From Desulfuromusa sp. (lineage in GTDB: Bacteria > Desulfobacterota > Desulfuromonadia > Desulfuromonadales > Geopsychrobacteraceae): a stretch of DNA of 7,500 nucleotides. Location: the NCBI GenBank assembly GCA_029933365.1, contig JAOZOH010000130.1:1-7500 (forward strand), in the 5' to 3' direction. Positions 1-7,110 of this stretch are shown here, piece after piece. Every line of letters starts with the position of its first letter. The stretch's first letter is position 1. Under the pieces are notes generated by a model. The model saw nothing but the letters and a program-made list of their open reading frames with translations. It did not search any database and was not told the origin of the DNA. A program made the translations under genes and the position numbers.

Positions 1-38
1 ATTTTTTTCGACAACCACTTAACTTAAAGGACAAACAG

Positions 39-1499
39 ATGAAACAATTATGTAGTATCGCTATCACCTTATTACTATCACTGTTTTGCATAGCCAATGT
101 ATTTGCAGGGCAGCAGAAAAAACCCAATATTGTTTTTATACTTGCTGATGACTTGGGTTGGGCAGATGTAGGGTTTCACGGGGCAAAGGACATAGAAACC
201 CCTGTCATTGATAAGCTGGCAAACCAGGGGGTACGACTCGAGTCATTTTATGCCCAACCGATGTGTACGCCATCAAGGGCTGCTTTTTTGACAGGCAGAT
301 ATCCCATGCGTTACGGATTGCAATCTTTTGTAATCACCCCGGGACAACATTATGGTCTGCCGACGGATGAACGTATAATTGCCCAGGATCTTAAAGAGGC
401 AGGTTATAACACTTATGCCATCGGTAAATGGCATCTGGGTCATTCGGACAAGACACATTGGCCGCAAAATCGTGGTTTTGATTATTTTTATGGTACCACC
501 ATTGGCAATGTTGACTATTATACAAAAGAGAAAGCAGGGGTAGTTGACTGGCAGCGGAATGGTAAATACCTGAAGGAAAATGGATATTTTACCGATTTGA
601 TCACTAAGGATGCGGTTCGTATTATCGAGGGACAATCAAGCGAAAAACCATTCTTTCTTTATTTGGCGCAGTTGGCGGTTCATTCTCCTTACCAGGCACC
701 ACAAAAATATATAGATCAATATAAGCATATCAAAGATAAAACCCGCAGGCTTTATGCAGCCATGGCTGCCTCTATGGATGACTCAGTGTCCCAGGTAATA
801 AACGCCCTTGATAGAAAAGGCTTGCGCGAAAATACACTGGTTCTTTTTGTTTCCGATAATGGTGGACTTGCTGGTTCAGGATATGGCGGCGTCATGCAAA
901 AAATAACTGGGGGCAAGCCTGCACCTGCTGACAATGGCCCGTTTCGTGGTTCCAAGGCTAGCCTGTACGAAGGTGGTGTGAGGAGTGTTGCTGTTATGAA
1001 TTGGCCTGGACACATAAAGCCAAGTATTAATAATGAAGTTATTCACATGGTAGATTTTTTACCTACATTGCTCAATCTGGCAGGTGTGAAAAGTAAAGGG
1101 GATAAGCCCCTTGACGGCAAAAATGTATGGCCGGTTATTACCGAGGGCAAACCCAGCCCGCATGATGATATCTTGATTAACGCAGAATTCCACCGTGGAG
1201 CGGTACGAAAAGGCAAATGGAAGCTGATCAACAATGCAGCACTGCCATCATCAGTCGAGTTGTACGATCTGGAATGTGATCCGGGCGAGAAACATAATCT
1301 AGCTAAACAACATCCCGATGTGGTGCAACAGTTGGAAGCACGCCTGAATGAGTACGCTAAAGATGCCAGGGCGTCCTTGTATCTGAGGGAGTACATGCCC
1401 TTTATTGTAGAGGATTACAAAACAGCCAGCATGGTGTATGACGGTGATGAAGACAGTGGGCAGCCGGGAGAGAAACCTGTATTACCACCACAGGATTAA
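39..1499 (+). CDS. Secreted type I (formylglycine-dependent) sulfatase, arylsulfatase family
   Basis: This 486-residue protein should hydrolyse sulfate esters in the periplasm or outside the cell. Residues 1-23 form a Sec signal peptide (hydrophobic core, likely cleavage after VFA). The alkaline-phosphatase-like fold markers are in order: metal-binding Asp37-Asp38 in LADDLG; the signature CTPSR with Cys76 as the residue oxidised to formylglycine, followed by AAFLTGR; GKWHLG with Lys130 and His132; His215 in HSPYQAP; SDNGG with Asp273-Asn274; and Lys306 in FRGSKASLYEGG. The Cys-type signature needs a formylglycine-generating enzyme or anSME, which is not encoded here. Length is normal for the family. 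The start is supported by AAAGGA at 26-31, seven bases before ATG. The tail after about residue 455 is acidic and proline-rich and matches no domain I know. The downstream porin suggests a sulfated carbohydrate or related substrate, but the substrate cannot be read from sequence. Confidence 0.93.
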   Translation: MKQLCSIAITLLLSLFCIANVFAGQQKKPNIVFILADDLGWADVGFHGAKDIETPVIDKLANQGVRLESFYAQPMCTPSRAAFLTGRYPMRYGLQSFVITPGQHYGLPTDERIIAQDLKEAGYNTYAIGKWHLGHSDKTHWPQNRGFDYFYGTTIGNVDYYTKEKAGVVDWQRNGKYLKENGYFTDLITKDAVRIIEGQSSEKPFFLYLAQLAVHSPYQAPQKYIDQYKHIKDKTRRLYAAMAASMDDSVSQVINALDRKGLRENTLVLFVSDNGGLAGSGYGGVMQKITGGKPAPADNGPFRGSKASLYEGGVRSVAVMNWPGHIKPSINNEVIHMVDFLPTLLNLAGVKSKGDKPLDGKNVWPVITEGKPSPHDDILINAEFHRGAVRKGKWKLINNAALPSSVELYDLECDPGEKHNLAKQHPDVVQQLEARLNEYAKDARASLYLREYMPFIVEDYKTASMVYDGDEDSGQPGEKPVLPPQD

Positions 1500-1559
1500 G
1501 GGATATTGGCTTGCTTTTGGTTAAAGAAAGTATCGAAAACCCTCTAAGTTTAAAATATT

Positions 1560-1586
1560 ACTGTTCCCCATTAATAGGACTACAGT
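1560..1586. other. Weak imperfect stem-loop in the sulfatase-porin gap
   Basis: ACTGT (1560-1564) pairs with ACAGT (1582-1586), and the adjoining TCC pairs with GGA after a two-base bulge. An alternative pairing is TGTTC with GAACA slightly downstream. No T-run follows, so it is not a convincing intrinsic terminator. It lies about 60 bases before the porin start and could be an operator or leader structure, or chance. The rest of the 1500-1644 gap shows no other clear signal, and I could not find a confident promoter. Confidence 0.15.
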
Positions 1587-1632
1587 GAACAAGAAACAAA
1601 TTAACTGGTCAAGTTGGTGAGCACATGGTTAT

Positions 1633-1638
1633 AAAGGA
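1633..1638 (+). promoter_or_regulatory. Ribosome binding site that fixes the porin start
   Basis: AAAGGA lies six bases before ATG 1645. A TTG at 1639 in the same frame touches this site directly and is too close to be used, so ATG 1645 is the better start. Confidence 0.7.
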
Positions 1639-1644
1639 TTGATA

Positions 1645-2913
1645 ATGGATAGACCAACAACAGTGCACGCAGGTATTTTATTGCCGTATATCATGTTCAC
1701 ACTTATTTTATTCACGCTGACTCCGGCTTTCGGACAGACGCCGGAATCAGATGAATCTGTCTGGACGCAGTCACGATTGACCGGGGACTGGGGCGGGCTC
1801 AGGACACAGCTTAATCAAAAAGGGATAACGATTGATGCGGAATATACAGCCTTTTATCAGGGGCTGGCATCAGGATCAGAAAGCGGTGACTATGATTACA
1901 GCGGGCGTACCGATGTTTTCTTAAATCTTAATACAACAAAACTGGGTTGGTGGAAGGGTGGTTTAATCAAGGCTCACCTGGAATATAACCACGGCGATGT
2001 TGATCCATATCTTGGCGGCGGAATTATGGCGGCAAACACGGCCCTGTACTTTCCTGCTGGAAATCCTAACGAGGCGGAAATCACCTCCATTTACCTGATT
2101 CAGCAGCTGAGCGACACGGCACGGCTTACGATCGGCAAAATAAACGGCCCGGATCTAGCTGCCGGAAGTGACTTCTACGGTGGATGGGGAATTCACCGAT
2201 TCATGAATATGGGTTTTGTTACCCCGCCCACAGGGGTTCCGCCGGCAAACCGGTTTGGTGCACTGGCCACATTCCGGGCATCTGATATCGACTGGTCAGT
2301 ATTTGTCTATGATACGGATGACAGGACTGATGACTACTGGCTGAACGACCTGTTTGAAAACGGGGTCGTCGCCAGTGTATCGGCAAAGAAAACGATGAAG
2401 TTGTATGAACGGGCAACTTCGCTTACCCTTGCCGGTATCTACAGTACAAAAGAAGGGACTGACCTTTCTTTTGCAGGATTGCCGTCGAATTTAGAAACCA
2501 CAAAAAAAAATGGATATTATAATCTCAGTTTAACGGTGCAGCACAATCTCCAGGAAAAAATGGATAATCCCAAAAATGCCTGGGGAGTTCACCTGAAAGC
2601 GAGTATTACAGACGGCAACCCCAATCCGATACAGAATTCATTTATAGCCGGTATCGGAGGCAACCCACTTTTTTTTAACAGGCCGTTAGACCATTTTGGA
2701 ATCGGTTTTTTTTACTATAGTTTTAGCAATGAACTGAGAGACTCACTGGATTCCACTCTTGATTTTGACAACGAGTTGGGTGTGGAAGCTTTTTACAGTT
2801 ATGCTGTCACTCCATGGCTCCACCTTACAGGAGACCTGCAGTACATCGACCCGGGCCGAGGGGGGAGAAAGCGTTCGACTATCGCCGGCACGAGACTGAA
2901 TATTAAATTCTAA
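1645..2913 (+). CDS. OprB-family carbohydrate-selective outer-membrane porin
   Basis: A 422-residue outer-membrane beta-barrel. Residues about 1-30 form a signal peptide (long hydrophobic run, likely cleavage at AFG-QT). The mature protein opens with the hallmark SRLTGDWGG at about 44-51, shared by OprB and cyanobacterial-type carbohydrate porins. Alternating amphipathic strands and aromatic girdles follow, with late blocks typical of the family: FGIGFFYYSFSNELRDSL, GVEAFYSYAVTPWL and LTGDLQYIDPG. It ends in LNIKF, with the terminal Phe expected of a BAM-assembled barrel, so the 3' end is complete. OprB proteins passively admit sugars and other small hydrophilic solutes. Same-strand placement 145 bases after the sulfatase suggests the two serve one substrate. 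Substrate specificity is not readable. Confidence 0.9.
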   Translation: MDRPTTVHAGILLPYIMFTLILFTLTPAFGQTPESDESVWTQSRLTGDWGGLRTQLNQKGITIDAEYTAFYQGLASGSESGDYDYSGRTDVFLNLNTTKLGWWKGGLIKAHLEYNHGDVDPYLGGGIMAANTALYFPAGNPNEAEITSIYLIQQLSDTARLTIGKINGPDLAAGSDFYGGWGIHRFMNMGFVTPPTGVPPANRFGALATFRASDIDWSVFVYDTDDRTDDYWLNDLFENGVVASVSAKKTMKLYERATSLTLAGIYSTKEGTDLSFAGLPSNLETTKKNGYYNLSLTVQHNLQEKMDNPKNAWGVHLKASITDGNPNPIQNSFIAGIGGNPLFFNRPLDHFGIGFFYYSFSNELRDSLDSTLDFDNELGVEAFYSYAVTPWLHLTGDLQYIDPGRGGRKRSTIAGTRLNIKF

Positions 2914-3107
2914 ATAAACTCAGCCATAGTGCAACTGTTTGGCGTTTGGAATAATGATAGGCGTGAATCTCTGGGGCTTGGAGCTTCGATAAATTTTGCC
3001 GCAACCTCGTCAACTTCAATAAAGATTTCCTATGGTCAAACGGTATGGCGTAACGATGACGGCATGGATGCAAATTGTTGCGGGTTGTCTCAACGTTCGT
3101 ATTTTAA
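2914..3107 (+). pseudogene. Decayed C-terminal fragment of an outer-membrane barrel gene, MetA-pathway transporter-like
   Basis: Immediately after the porin stop, and in the same frame, about 50 codons read as barrel sequence: ...LGLGASINFAATSS, then SIKISYGQTVWRNDDGMDAN. This resembles the last strands of the 'MetA-pathway of phenol degradation' transporter family (SLKLSYS-G-...-D-type ending), recalled from memory. After GMDAN (to about 3075) this frame turns into unlikely sequence with CC and runs on to a stop at 3144. The frame one base back reads LLRVVSTFVF and stops at 3107, an ideal barrel C-terminus ending in Phe. A single-base loss near 3073-3078 would explain this. There is no signal peptide, no ribosome site and only a GTG as possible start, so it is a 5'-truncated, frameshifted remnant and not a gene. 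The family assignment is moderate; the reading as a barrel remnant is stronger. Confidence 0.6.
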
Positions 3108-3190
3108 GGTGGATCAACTAAGAACCTTGAAACAGCACTTATAACTGGTAGGCACCTCTGATCCTTTATTGAATAGTTAATAACATACTT

Positions 3191-3229
3191 TTAGTAAGGC
3201 ACTCATGGCGGATCAATTACTAATAGTGC
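3191..3229. repeat. Interleaved inverted repeats upstream of the bc operon
   Basis: TTAGTAA (3191-3197) is the exact reverse complement of TTACTAA (3217-3223). GCACT (3199-3203) is the exact reverse complement of AGTGC (3225-3229). The arms are interleaved in the order A-B-A'-B', with both pairs offset by 26 bases. It lies 37 bases before the cytochrome b start, in the 158-base gene-free stretch 3108-3265, which shows no other feature I can support. It could be a regulator binding site or a pseudoknot-capable leader. The arms are short and AT-rich, so chance is possible. Confidence 0.25.
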
Positions 3230-3254
3230 GCATGTCCTTATCGTTTATAAGTTT

Positions 3255-3260
3255 GGTGAG
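3255..3260 (+). promoter_or_regulatory. Ribosome binding site supporting a TTG start for cytochrome b
   Basis: GGTGAG lies five bases before TTG 3266. A TGA at 3257-3259 closes the same frame upstream, and the next in-frame ATG is at residue 30, inside the first membrane helix. TTG is therefore the only sensible start. Confidence 0.65.
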
Positions 3261-3265
3261 CTACA

Positions 3266-4309
3266 TTGAGTAAAAACTTCATTTTTCACTTTCGCCCTCG
3301 GCATATTCCTGCGGGGGCTTTGTGCTTTACCCTTACTTGGGGTCTTGGCGGCATGGCTGCGTTGATGATAATGCAGCAACTGCTGACCGGCTTGCTGTTG
3401 AATATTTTTTACCAGCCTCTTCCGGTTCAGGCCTATCAATCTGTCGAACACATTCAGAACACTATTTTCATGGGTAGACTCGTCCGTAATATGCATCATT
3501 GGATCGGTCATGCTCTAATTATTGTTGTTTTTCTGCATCTGCTACGAGTTTTTTTAAGCGGGGCAATCTATCCCCCGCGAAGAACTAATTGGTTTGTAGG
3601 TCTAGGGCTTGCGGTTCTTGTGTTGCTAGCCAATTTTAGTGGCTATTTATTGCCATGGGATCAGCTTTCTTATTGGGCTGTTACCATTGCGACATCGATG
3701 CTCAGCTATATTCCACTGATTGGTATCCCTTTGCAGGAAATGCTACTCGGAGGAGAAGAAGTTGGCGCGGCAACGCTACAATTATTCTATTTTATTCATA
3801 CCGGTATTGTCCCAGCGTCTCTTTTTCTGTTACTGATTTACCACTTTTGGTTTATCCGTAAAGCTGGCGGGGTTTACCTTCCCAATAAAGAAACTACCCC
3901 TGAAATGGATAAAAGAAAATTTGTTCCGGTTGCCCCTAATTTATTAGTTCGAGAATTGGCGTTTGCAGCAATAGTAACCTGTGTGTTGCTCCTTTACTCA
4001 ATGCTAGTAGATGCACCATTGGGGGCTATGGCTAATCCGCATGTGACACCAGAGGCGGTTAAGGCTCCTTGGTATTTTATGGGAGCTCAAGAACTTCTGC
4101 TCCATGTTCACCCCCTTGTAGCCGTTTTTTTTCTCCCTTTAGGGATAGGGTCTTTTCTTGTTCTTTTACCTTTTATTAAAACCAAGGAAGAGCAACCCCA
4201 AGGTTGGTTAAAGGCAGTTTTCCTTATTGGTATTGTATTCCTCTTAATTCTAACTATCGTAGGGATCTGGTTTCGTGGTCCTGGAATGCGGTTGATGTGG
4301 CCATGGTAG
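3266..4309 (+). CDS. Cytochrome b of a bc-type quinol oxidoreductase (fused b6 + subunit IV type)
   Basis: A 347-residue integral membrane subunit that carries two b haems and the quinol-oxidation site. The N-terminal part aligns with cytochrome b6: haem ligands His77 and His91 in RNMHHW and FLHLLRVFLSG, SGYLLPWDQLSYWAV at about 125-139, then His178 and His193 in FIHTG and YHFWFIRKAGG. The second ligand pair is 15 positions apart, as in b6 (14 in mitochondrial b). The rest corresponds to subunit IV with three helices, giving about seven helices in all. The quinol-site PEWY is APWY here (267-270), so the Glu is missing. The position matching the b6 Cys that anchors haem cn is Gly26 in WGLGG. 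It is the first gene of a three-gene operon and overlaps the Rieske start by seven bases. Confidence 0.93.
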   Translation: MSKNFIFHFRPRHIPAGALCFTLTWGLGGMAALMIMQQLLTGLLLNIFYQPLPVQAYQSVEHIQNTIFMGRLVRNMHHWIGHALIIVVFLHLLRVFLSGAIYPPRRTNWFVGLGLAVLVLLANFSGYLLPWDQLSYWAVTIATSMLSYIPLIGIPLQEMLLGGEEVGAATLQLFYFIHTGIVPASLFLLLIYHFWFIRKAGGVYLPNKETTPEMDKRKFVPVAPNLLVRELAFAAIVTCVLLLYSMLVDAPLGAMANPHVTPEAVKAPWYFMGAQELLLHVHPLVAVFFLPLGIGSFLVLLPFIKTKEEQPQGWLKAVFLIGIVFLLILTIVGIWFRGPGMRLMWPW

Positions 4310-4803
4310 AAAAGATATCTTCATCCCGGCGGAGTTTTCTTGTCAAAATCTGGATTGGCTTAGGGATAATTGCATTACTACAACTGTTTACAGGTGCTGT
4401 TGCCTATTTCATGTCTGGTCGAAAACAGGTTGAGAAAAATACCCCTGAACTGCTACGAGCTGGGGTTATTAGCGACTTCCCGCCTGGTTCTGTTACCCAT
4501 ATTGCTAAAGGTCATCTCTACTTGAATTGTCTCGATGATGGGGGGTTTTTAGCTATATCGAGAAAATGTACTCATCTAGGTTGCTCTGTCCCATGGGTAG
4601 CCGAAAGTAACCAATTTGAATGTCCATGTCATGCCTCTCATTTCGATATTACTGGGAATGTGCTCAAATCTCCAGCACCAAGGGCTCTAGATCTGTATCC
4701 GATCAGTTTTGAAAAAAATATAGTTTTCATTGATATAAACACTCCCCTCAAGCGAACCGGCTTTGCACATGAACAACTGGCTTATGCACAAAAGTCAGGC
4801 TAA
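4303..4803 (+). CDS. Rieske [2Fe-2S] iron-sulfur protein of the bc complex
   Basis: A 166-residue protein that takes an electron from quinol at the cytochrome b Qo site. A twin-Arg-like SSRRSF at 7-12 precedes one membrane helix at about 13-37, consistent with Tat export as an uncleaved anchor. The soluble domain has both cluster boxes: CTHLGC (Cys89 and His91 ligands) and CPCHASHFD (Cys107 and His110 ligands), with Cys94 and Cys109 placed for the usual disulfide. The second box has Ala for the usual Gly. Phe114 replaces the Tyr that raises cluster potential in mitochondrial proteins, while Ser112 is kept. SPAPRALD at 123-130 is the typical proline loop. A tail of about 20 residues after the last strand is unassigned. 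ATG 4303 lies inside ATGGTAG, which also holds the cytochrome b stop. There is no good ribosome site, so translation is probably coupled. The frame is open further upstream (to 4204), but only inside cytochrome b. Confidence 0.93.
   Translation: MVEKISSSRRSFLVKIWIGLGIIALLQLFTGAVAYFMSGRKQVEKNTPELLRAGVISDFPPGSVTHIAKGHLYLNCLDDGGFLAISRKCTHLGCSVPWVAESNQFECPCHASHFDITGNVLKSPAPRALDLYPISFEKNIVFIDINTPLKRTGFAHEQLAYAQKSG
4798..4800 (+). promoter_or_regulatory. Ribosome binding site core deciding the octahaem cytochrome start
   Basis: AGG sits seven bases before ATG 4808, which begins four bases after the Rieske stop. Earlier in-frame starts (TTG 4763, ATG 4769, ATG 4784) overlap the Rieske gene, have no obvious ribosome site and would add a polar stretch before the membrane anchor. 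Confidence 0.5.
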
Positions 4804-4807
4804 AACC

Positions 4808-7099
4808 ATGTTGAACTGGAAGATTTCCGGCATCATTGCCACGCTGATAATTATTATTTCATTACCGGTTTATACCCTCAAAGAAATAGATCGCCAGAAT
4901 ATTAGCGAAGAAGCTCCGGCGGTAACTTTTGTTGGTAGTGAAGTTTGTTCGCAGTGCCATAGACATGAATATGAAGAGTGGCAGCAGTCTCACCATGCAA
5001 AGGCTATGGCGGTAGCAAGTGAAAAAACCGTCCTTGGGGACTTCAATAATAAAACATTTATCAGCAATGGAATTGAATCCCGTTTTTATAAAAAAGGTCC
5101 CGAGTTTTTTGTATATACCCGTGGTGCAAGCGGTAAAATGGAAGAATTTAAAATCACCCATACTTTTGGTTGGTCTCCCCTGCAACAATATCTAATCCCT
5201 TTTCCAGGGGGGAGAATGCAATGCCTACCAATTGCATGGGATGATAAAGATAAGAAATGGTTTCATCTCTATCCAGATTTAGAGCTAGAGCCGGCAGAGT
5301 GGATTTACTGGACCAATCAGGGGCAGAACTGGAACTCCATGTGCGCCGATTGTCACTCTACAGGTTTGCAAAAAAACTATGATCCACTCGCGAATAGCTA
5401 TGACACTAAGTGGAAAGAGATCAATGTCGGTTGCGAAGCATGTCATGGTCCTGGTTCTGAACATATTGCTTGGACTAAAATACCTGAAATGGCGCGGATA
5501 AATGGTGACGATGGTCTCGTTGTAAAAACTTCAGGGATAAATGGTAAGCAGCAGGTTGAGCTATGTGCTCCCTGTCATTCAAGAAGATCCATGCTGGGAG
5601 ATTACACCCATTTACAACAGAATCTGCTGAACACCGAGTTGCCAAGGCTGCTTGATGATGGGCTGTATTATTCTGACGGTCAGATTTTGGATGAAGTATA
5701 TGTGTACGGGTCTTTCGTGCAATCCAAAATGTATGCGAACAATGTGCAGTGTTCCGACTGCCATAACCCCCATACAATCAAGTTACAGCAGAAAGGCAAT
5801 GAGCTTTGCTTGCAATGCCACCAGGCTTCTCTCTACGACACTAAAGAACATCACTTTCATAAAAAAGAGGGAGTGGACGGAAAAGCAATCCTAAACAATA
5901 GCGGGGAAATTCTTTTCGCAGTTGGTAGTGGCGCAGATTGTGTCCAGTGCCATATGCCAGGTCGAACATACATGGGGAATGATTACCGACCGGATCACTC
6001 GATTCGCGTCCCTCGCCCCGATCTTAGTGTTGAGTTGGGGACTCCTAATGCGTGCAACCGTTGCCATGTAGATAAAACCAATGAATGGTCTGCGGAATAC
6101 ACCACTAAATGGTATGGCAGCAATAAAAAATACCACTATGGTAGTACCTTCAATTCTGCCCGTGCAGGCAAACCGTTGGATAGAACAGAGTTAATTAGTA
6201 TTGTCTCTGACAACTTGGCTTCAACCCTAGTTCGGGCAACGGCTCTTTCCCTATTAGCTGCATATCCGGGAAATGAAACCACGATCATCTTTCGGCAAAT
6301 TATGGAGAGCGACAAGGCTATTCTTCGAAGGACGGCACTTATCTCATTGTCTCATTTTTCTCTTGAAGAACAGATACAGTTGGCTGCCCCCCTCCTTGGC
6401 GATCCGGTAAAAGGGGTGCGTATAGAAGCTGCCAGGGTCTTGACTAGAATCCCTGCTGATCAACTGGATAAACGCTGGCAAGAATCTTTCACTTTGGCAC
6501 TGGAAGAGTTTAAAAACACACTCCTTTATTTGGCTGATTTTGCTGATTCTAGACTTAATCTTGGTGCTCTTGCCATCTATGCAGGGAAATTAAATGAAGC
6601 AGAGGAACATTTCAAAAAAGCTGTTGCTATAGATCGTAATTTTTATGCAGCTCATATGAACCTTGCAGTGCTATATAGCGGTCAGGGGGAAAATGATCTG
6701 GCTGAAAATCAGTTACGCCAAGCATTGGATGTGAATTCTGATCTAGCTGATGTCAATTACTCTCTGGGACTCCTTTTATCTGAACAAAAACAATATAAAG
6801 AAGCAATAAAGTATCTTGCCAAGGCAGCAGCTGGAATGCCGGACAACGCCAGAGTTCATTATAATTTAGGCCAACTTCTTCTCTTTCTTGGTCAAGATAA
6901 GGAGGCAGAAAAGGCTTTAAGGCAAACCATTGGGATTGATCCCAAAAACATGAACTACTTGCAGGTAATGGCACAGTTCTATTACAAACGTGGACAGTAT
7001 GATCTTGCCAGAGACATTGTGAAACGGATGATCACGGTGACTCCTGAACATCAGATGAGTCAACAAATGCTACAACATCTCAATACAATAATAAAGTGA
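4808..7099 (+). CDS. Membrane-anchored octahaem c-type cytochrome with HEAT-like and TPR repeats
   Basis: A 763-residue periplasmic electron carrier or docking protein. A hydrophobic segment at about 6-24 is a signal anchor or uncleaved signal. Eight CxxCH haem sites start at residues 47, 179, 209, 253, 315, 334, 378 and 416. The first, in VGSEVCSQCH followed by EYEEWQQSHHAKAM, is the opening seen in cytochrome c554-like domains. About 127 residues without haem separate sites one and two and contain HTFGWSPLQQYLIPFPGGR and NWNSMCADCHSTG. These blocks recur, from memory, in a widespread but functionally uncharacterised multihaem-TPR family. Residues about 460-550 look like HEAT-type helical pairs (VRATALSLLAAYP, LRRTALISLSHF, VRIEAARVL). 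About 580-750 hold roughly five TPRs (for example HMNLAVLYSGQGENDLAENQ). Gene order directly after cytochrome b and Rieske, with no cytochrome c1, suggests it accepts electrons from the Rieske centre. An oxidoreductase role cannot be excluded. Confidence 0.9.
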   Translation: MLNWKISGIIATLIIIISLPVYTLKEIDRQNISEEAPAVTFVGSEVCSQCHRHEYEEWQQSHHAKAMAVASEKTVLGDFNNKTFISNGIESRFYKKGPEFFVYTRGASGKMEEFKITHTFGWSPLQQYLIPFPGGRMQCLPIAWDDKDKKWFHLYPDLELEPAEWIYWTNQGQNWNSMCADCHSTGLQKNYDPLANSYDTKWKEINVGCEACHGPGSEHIAWTKIPEMARINGDDGLVVKTSGINGKQQVELCAPCHSRRSMLGDYTHLQQNLLNTELPRLLDDGLYYSDGQILDEVYVYGSFVQSKMYANNVQCSDCHNPHTIKLQQKGNELCLQCHQASLYDTKEHHFHKKEGVDGKAILNNSGEILFAVGSGADCVQCHMPGRTYMGNDYRPDHSIRVPRPDLSVELGTPNACNRCHVDKTNEWSAEYTTKWYGSNKKYHYGSTFNSARAGKPLDRTELISIVSDNLASTLVRATALSLLAAYPGNETTIIFRQIMESDKAILRRTALISLSHFSLEEQIQLAAPLLGDPVKGVRIEAARVLTRIPADQLDKRWQESFTLALEEFKNTLLYLADFADSRLNLGALAIYAGKLNEAEEHFKKAVAIDRNFYAAHMNLAVLYSGQGENDLAENQLRQALDVNSDLADVNYSLGLLLSEQKQYKEAIKYLAKAAAGMPDNARVHYNLGQLLLFLGQDKEAEKALRQTIGIDPKNMNYLQVMAQFYYKRGQYDLARDIVKRMITVTPEHQMSQQMLQHLNTIIK

Positions 7100-7110
7100 T
7101 CGTCTCTTAA

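Noticed and set aside
1..10. T-run at the window start as an intrinsic terminator tail
   Set aside because: Seven Ts are visible but any stem would lie outside the window, so it cannot be supported.
2929..3144. Possible 71-residue small gene after the porin
   Set aside because: GTG start without a ribosome site, no signal peptide, barrel-like sequence only up to residue 49, then out-of-frame sequence. Treated as a remnant.
3164..3192. Sigma-70-like promoter (TTGAAT with an AT-rich region downstream) before the bc operon
   Set aside because: The -35-like box is partial and no good -10 box sits at the right spacing.
3245..3511. Minus-strand open frame over the cytochrome b start
   Set aside because: It lies opposite strongly conserved cytochrome b coding sequence and shows no domain or start signal. 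The other antisense frames inside the sulfatase, porin and cytochrome genes were rejected for the same reason.
4204..4302. Longer N-terminus for the Rieske protein
   Set aside because: The added 33 residues overlap cytochrome b in another frame and would place odd polar/aromatic sequence before the SRRSF-plus-helix export signal.
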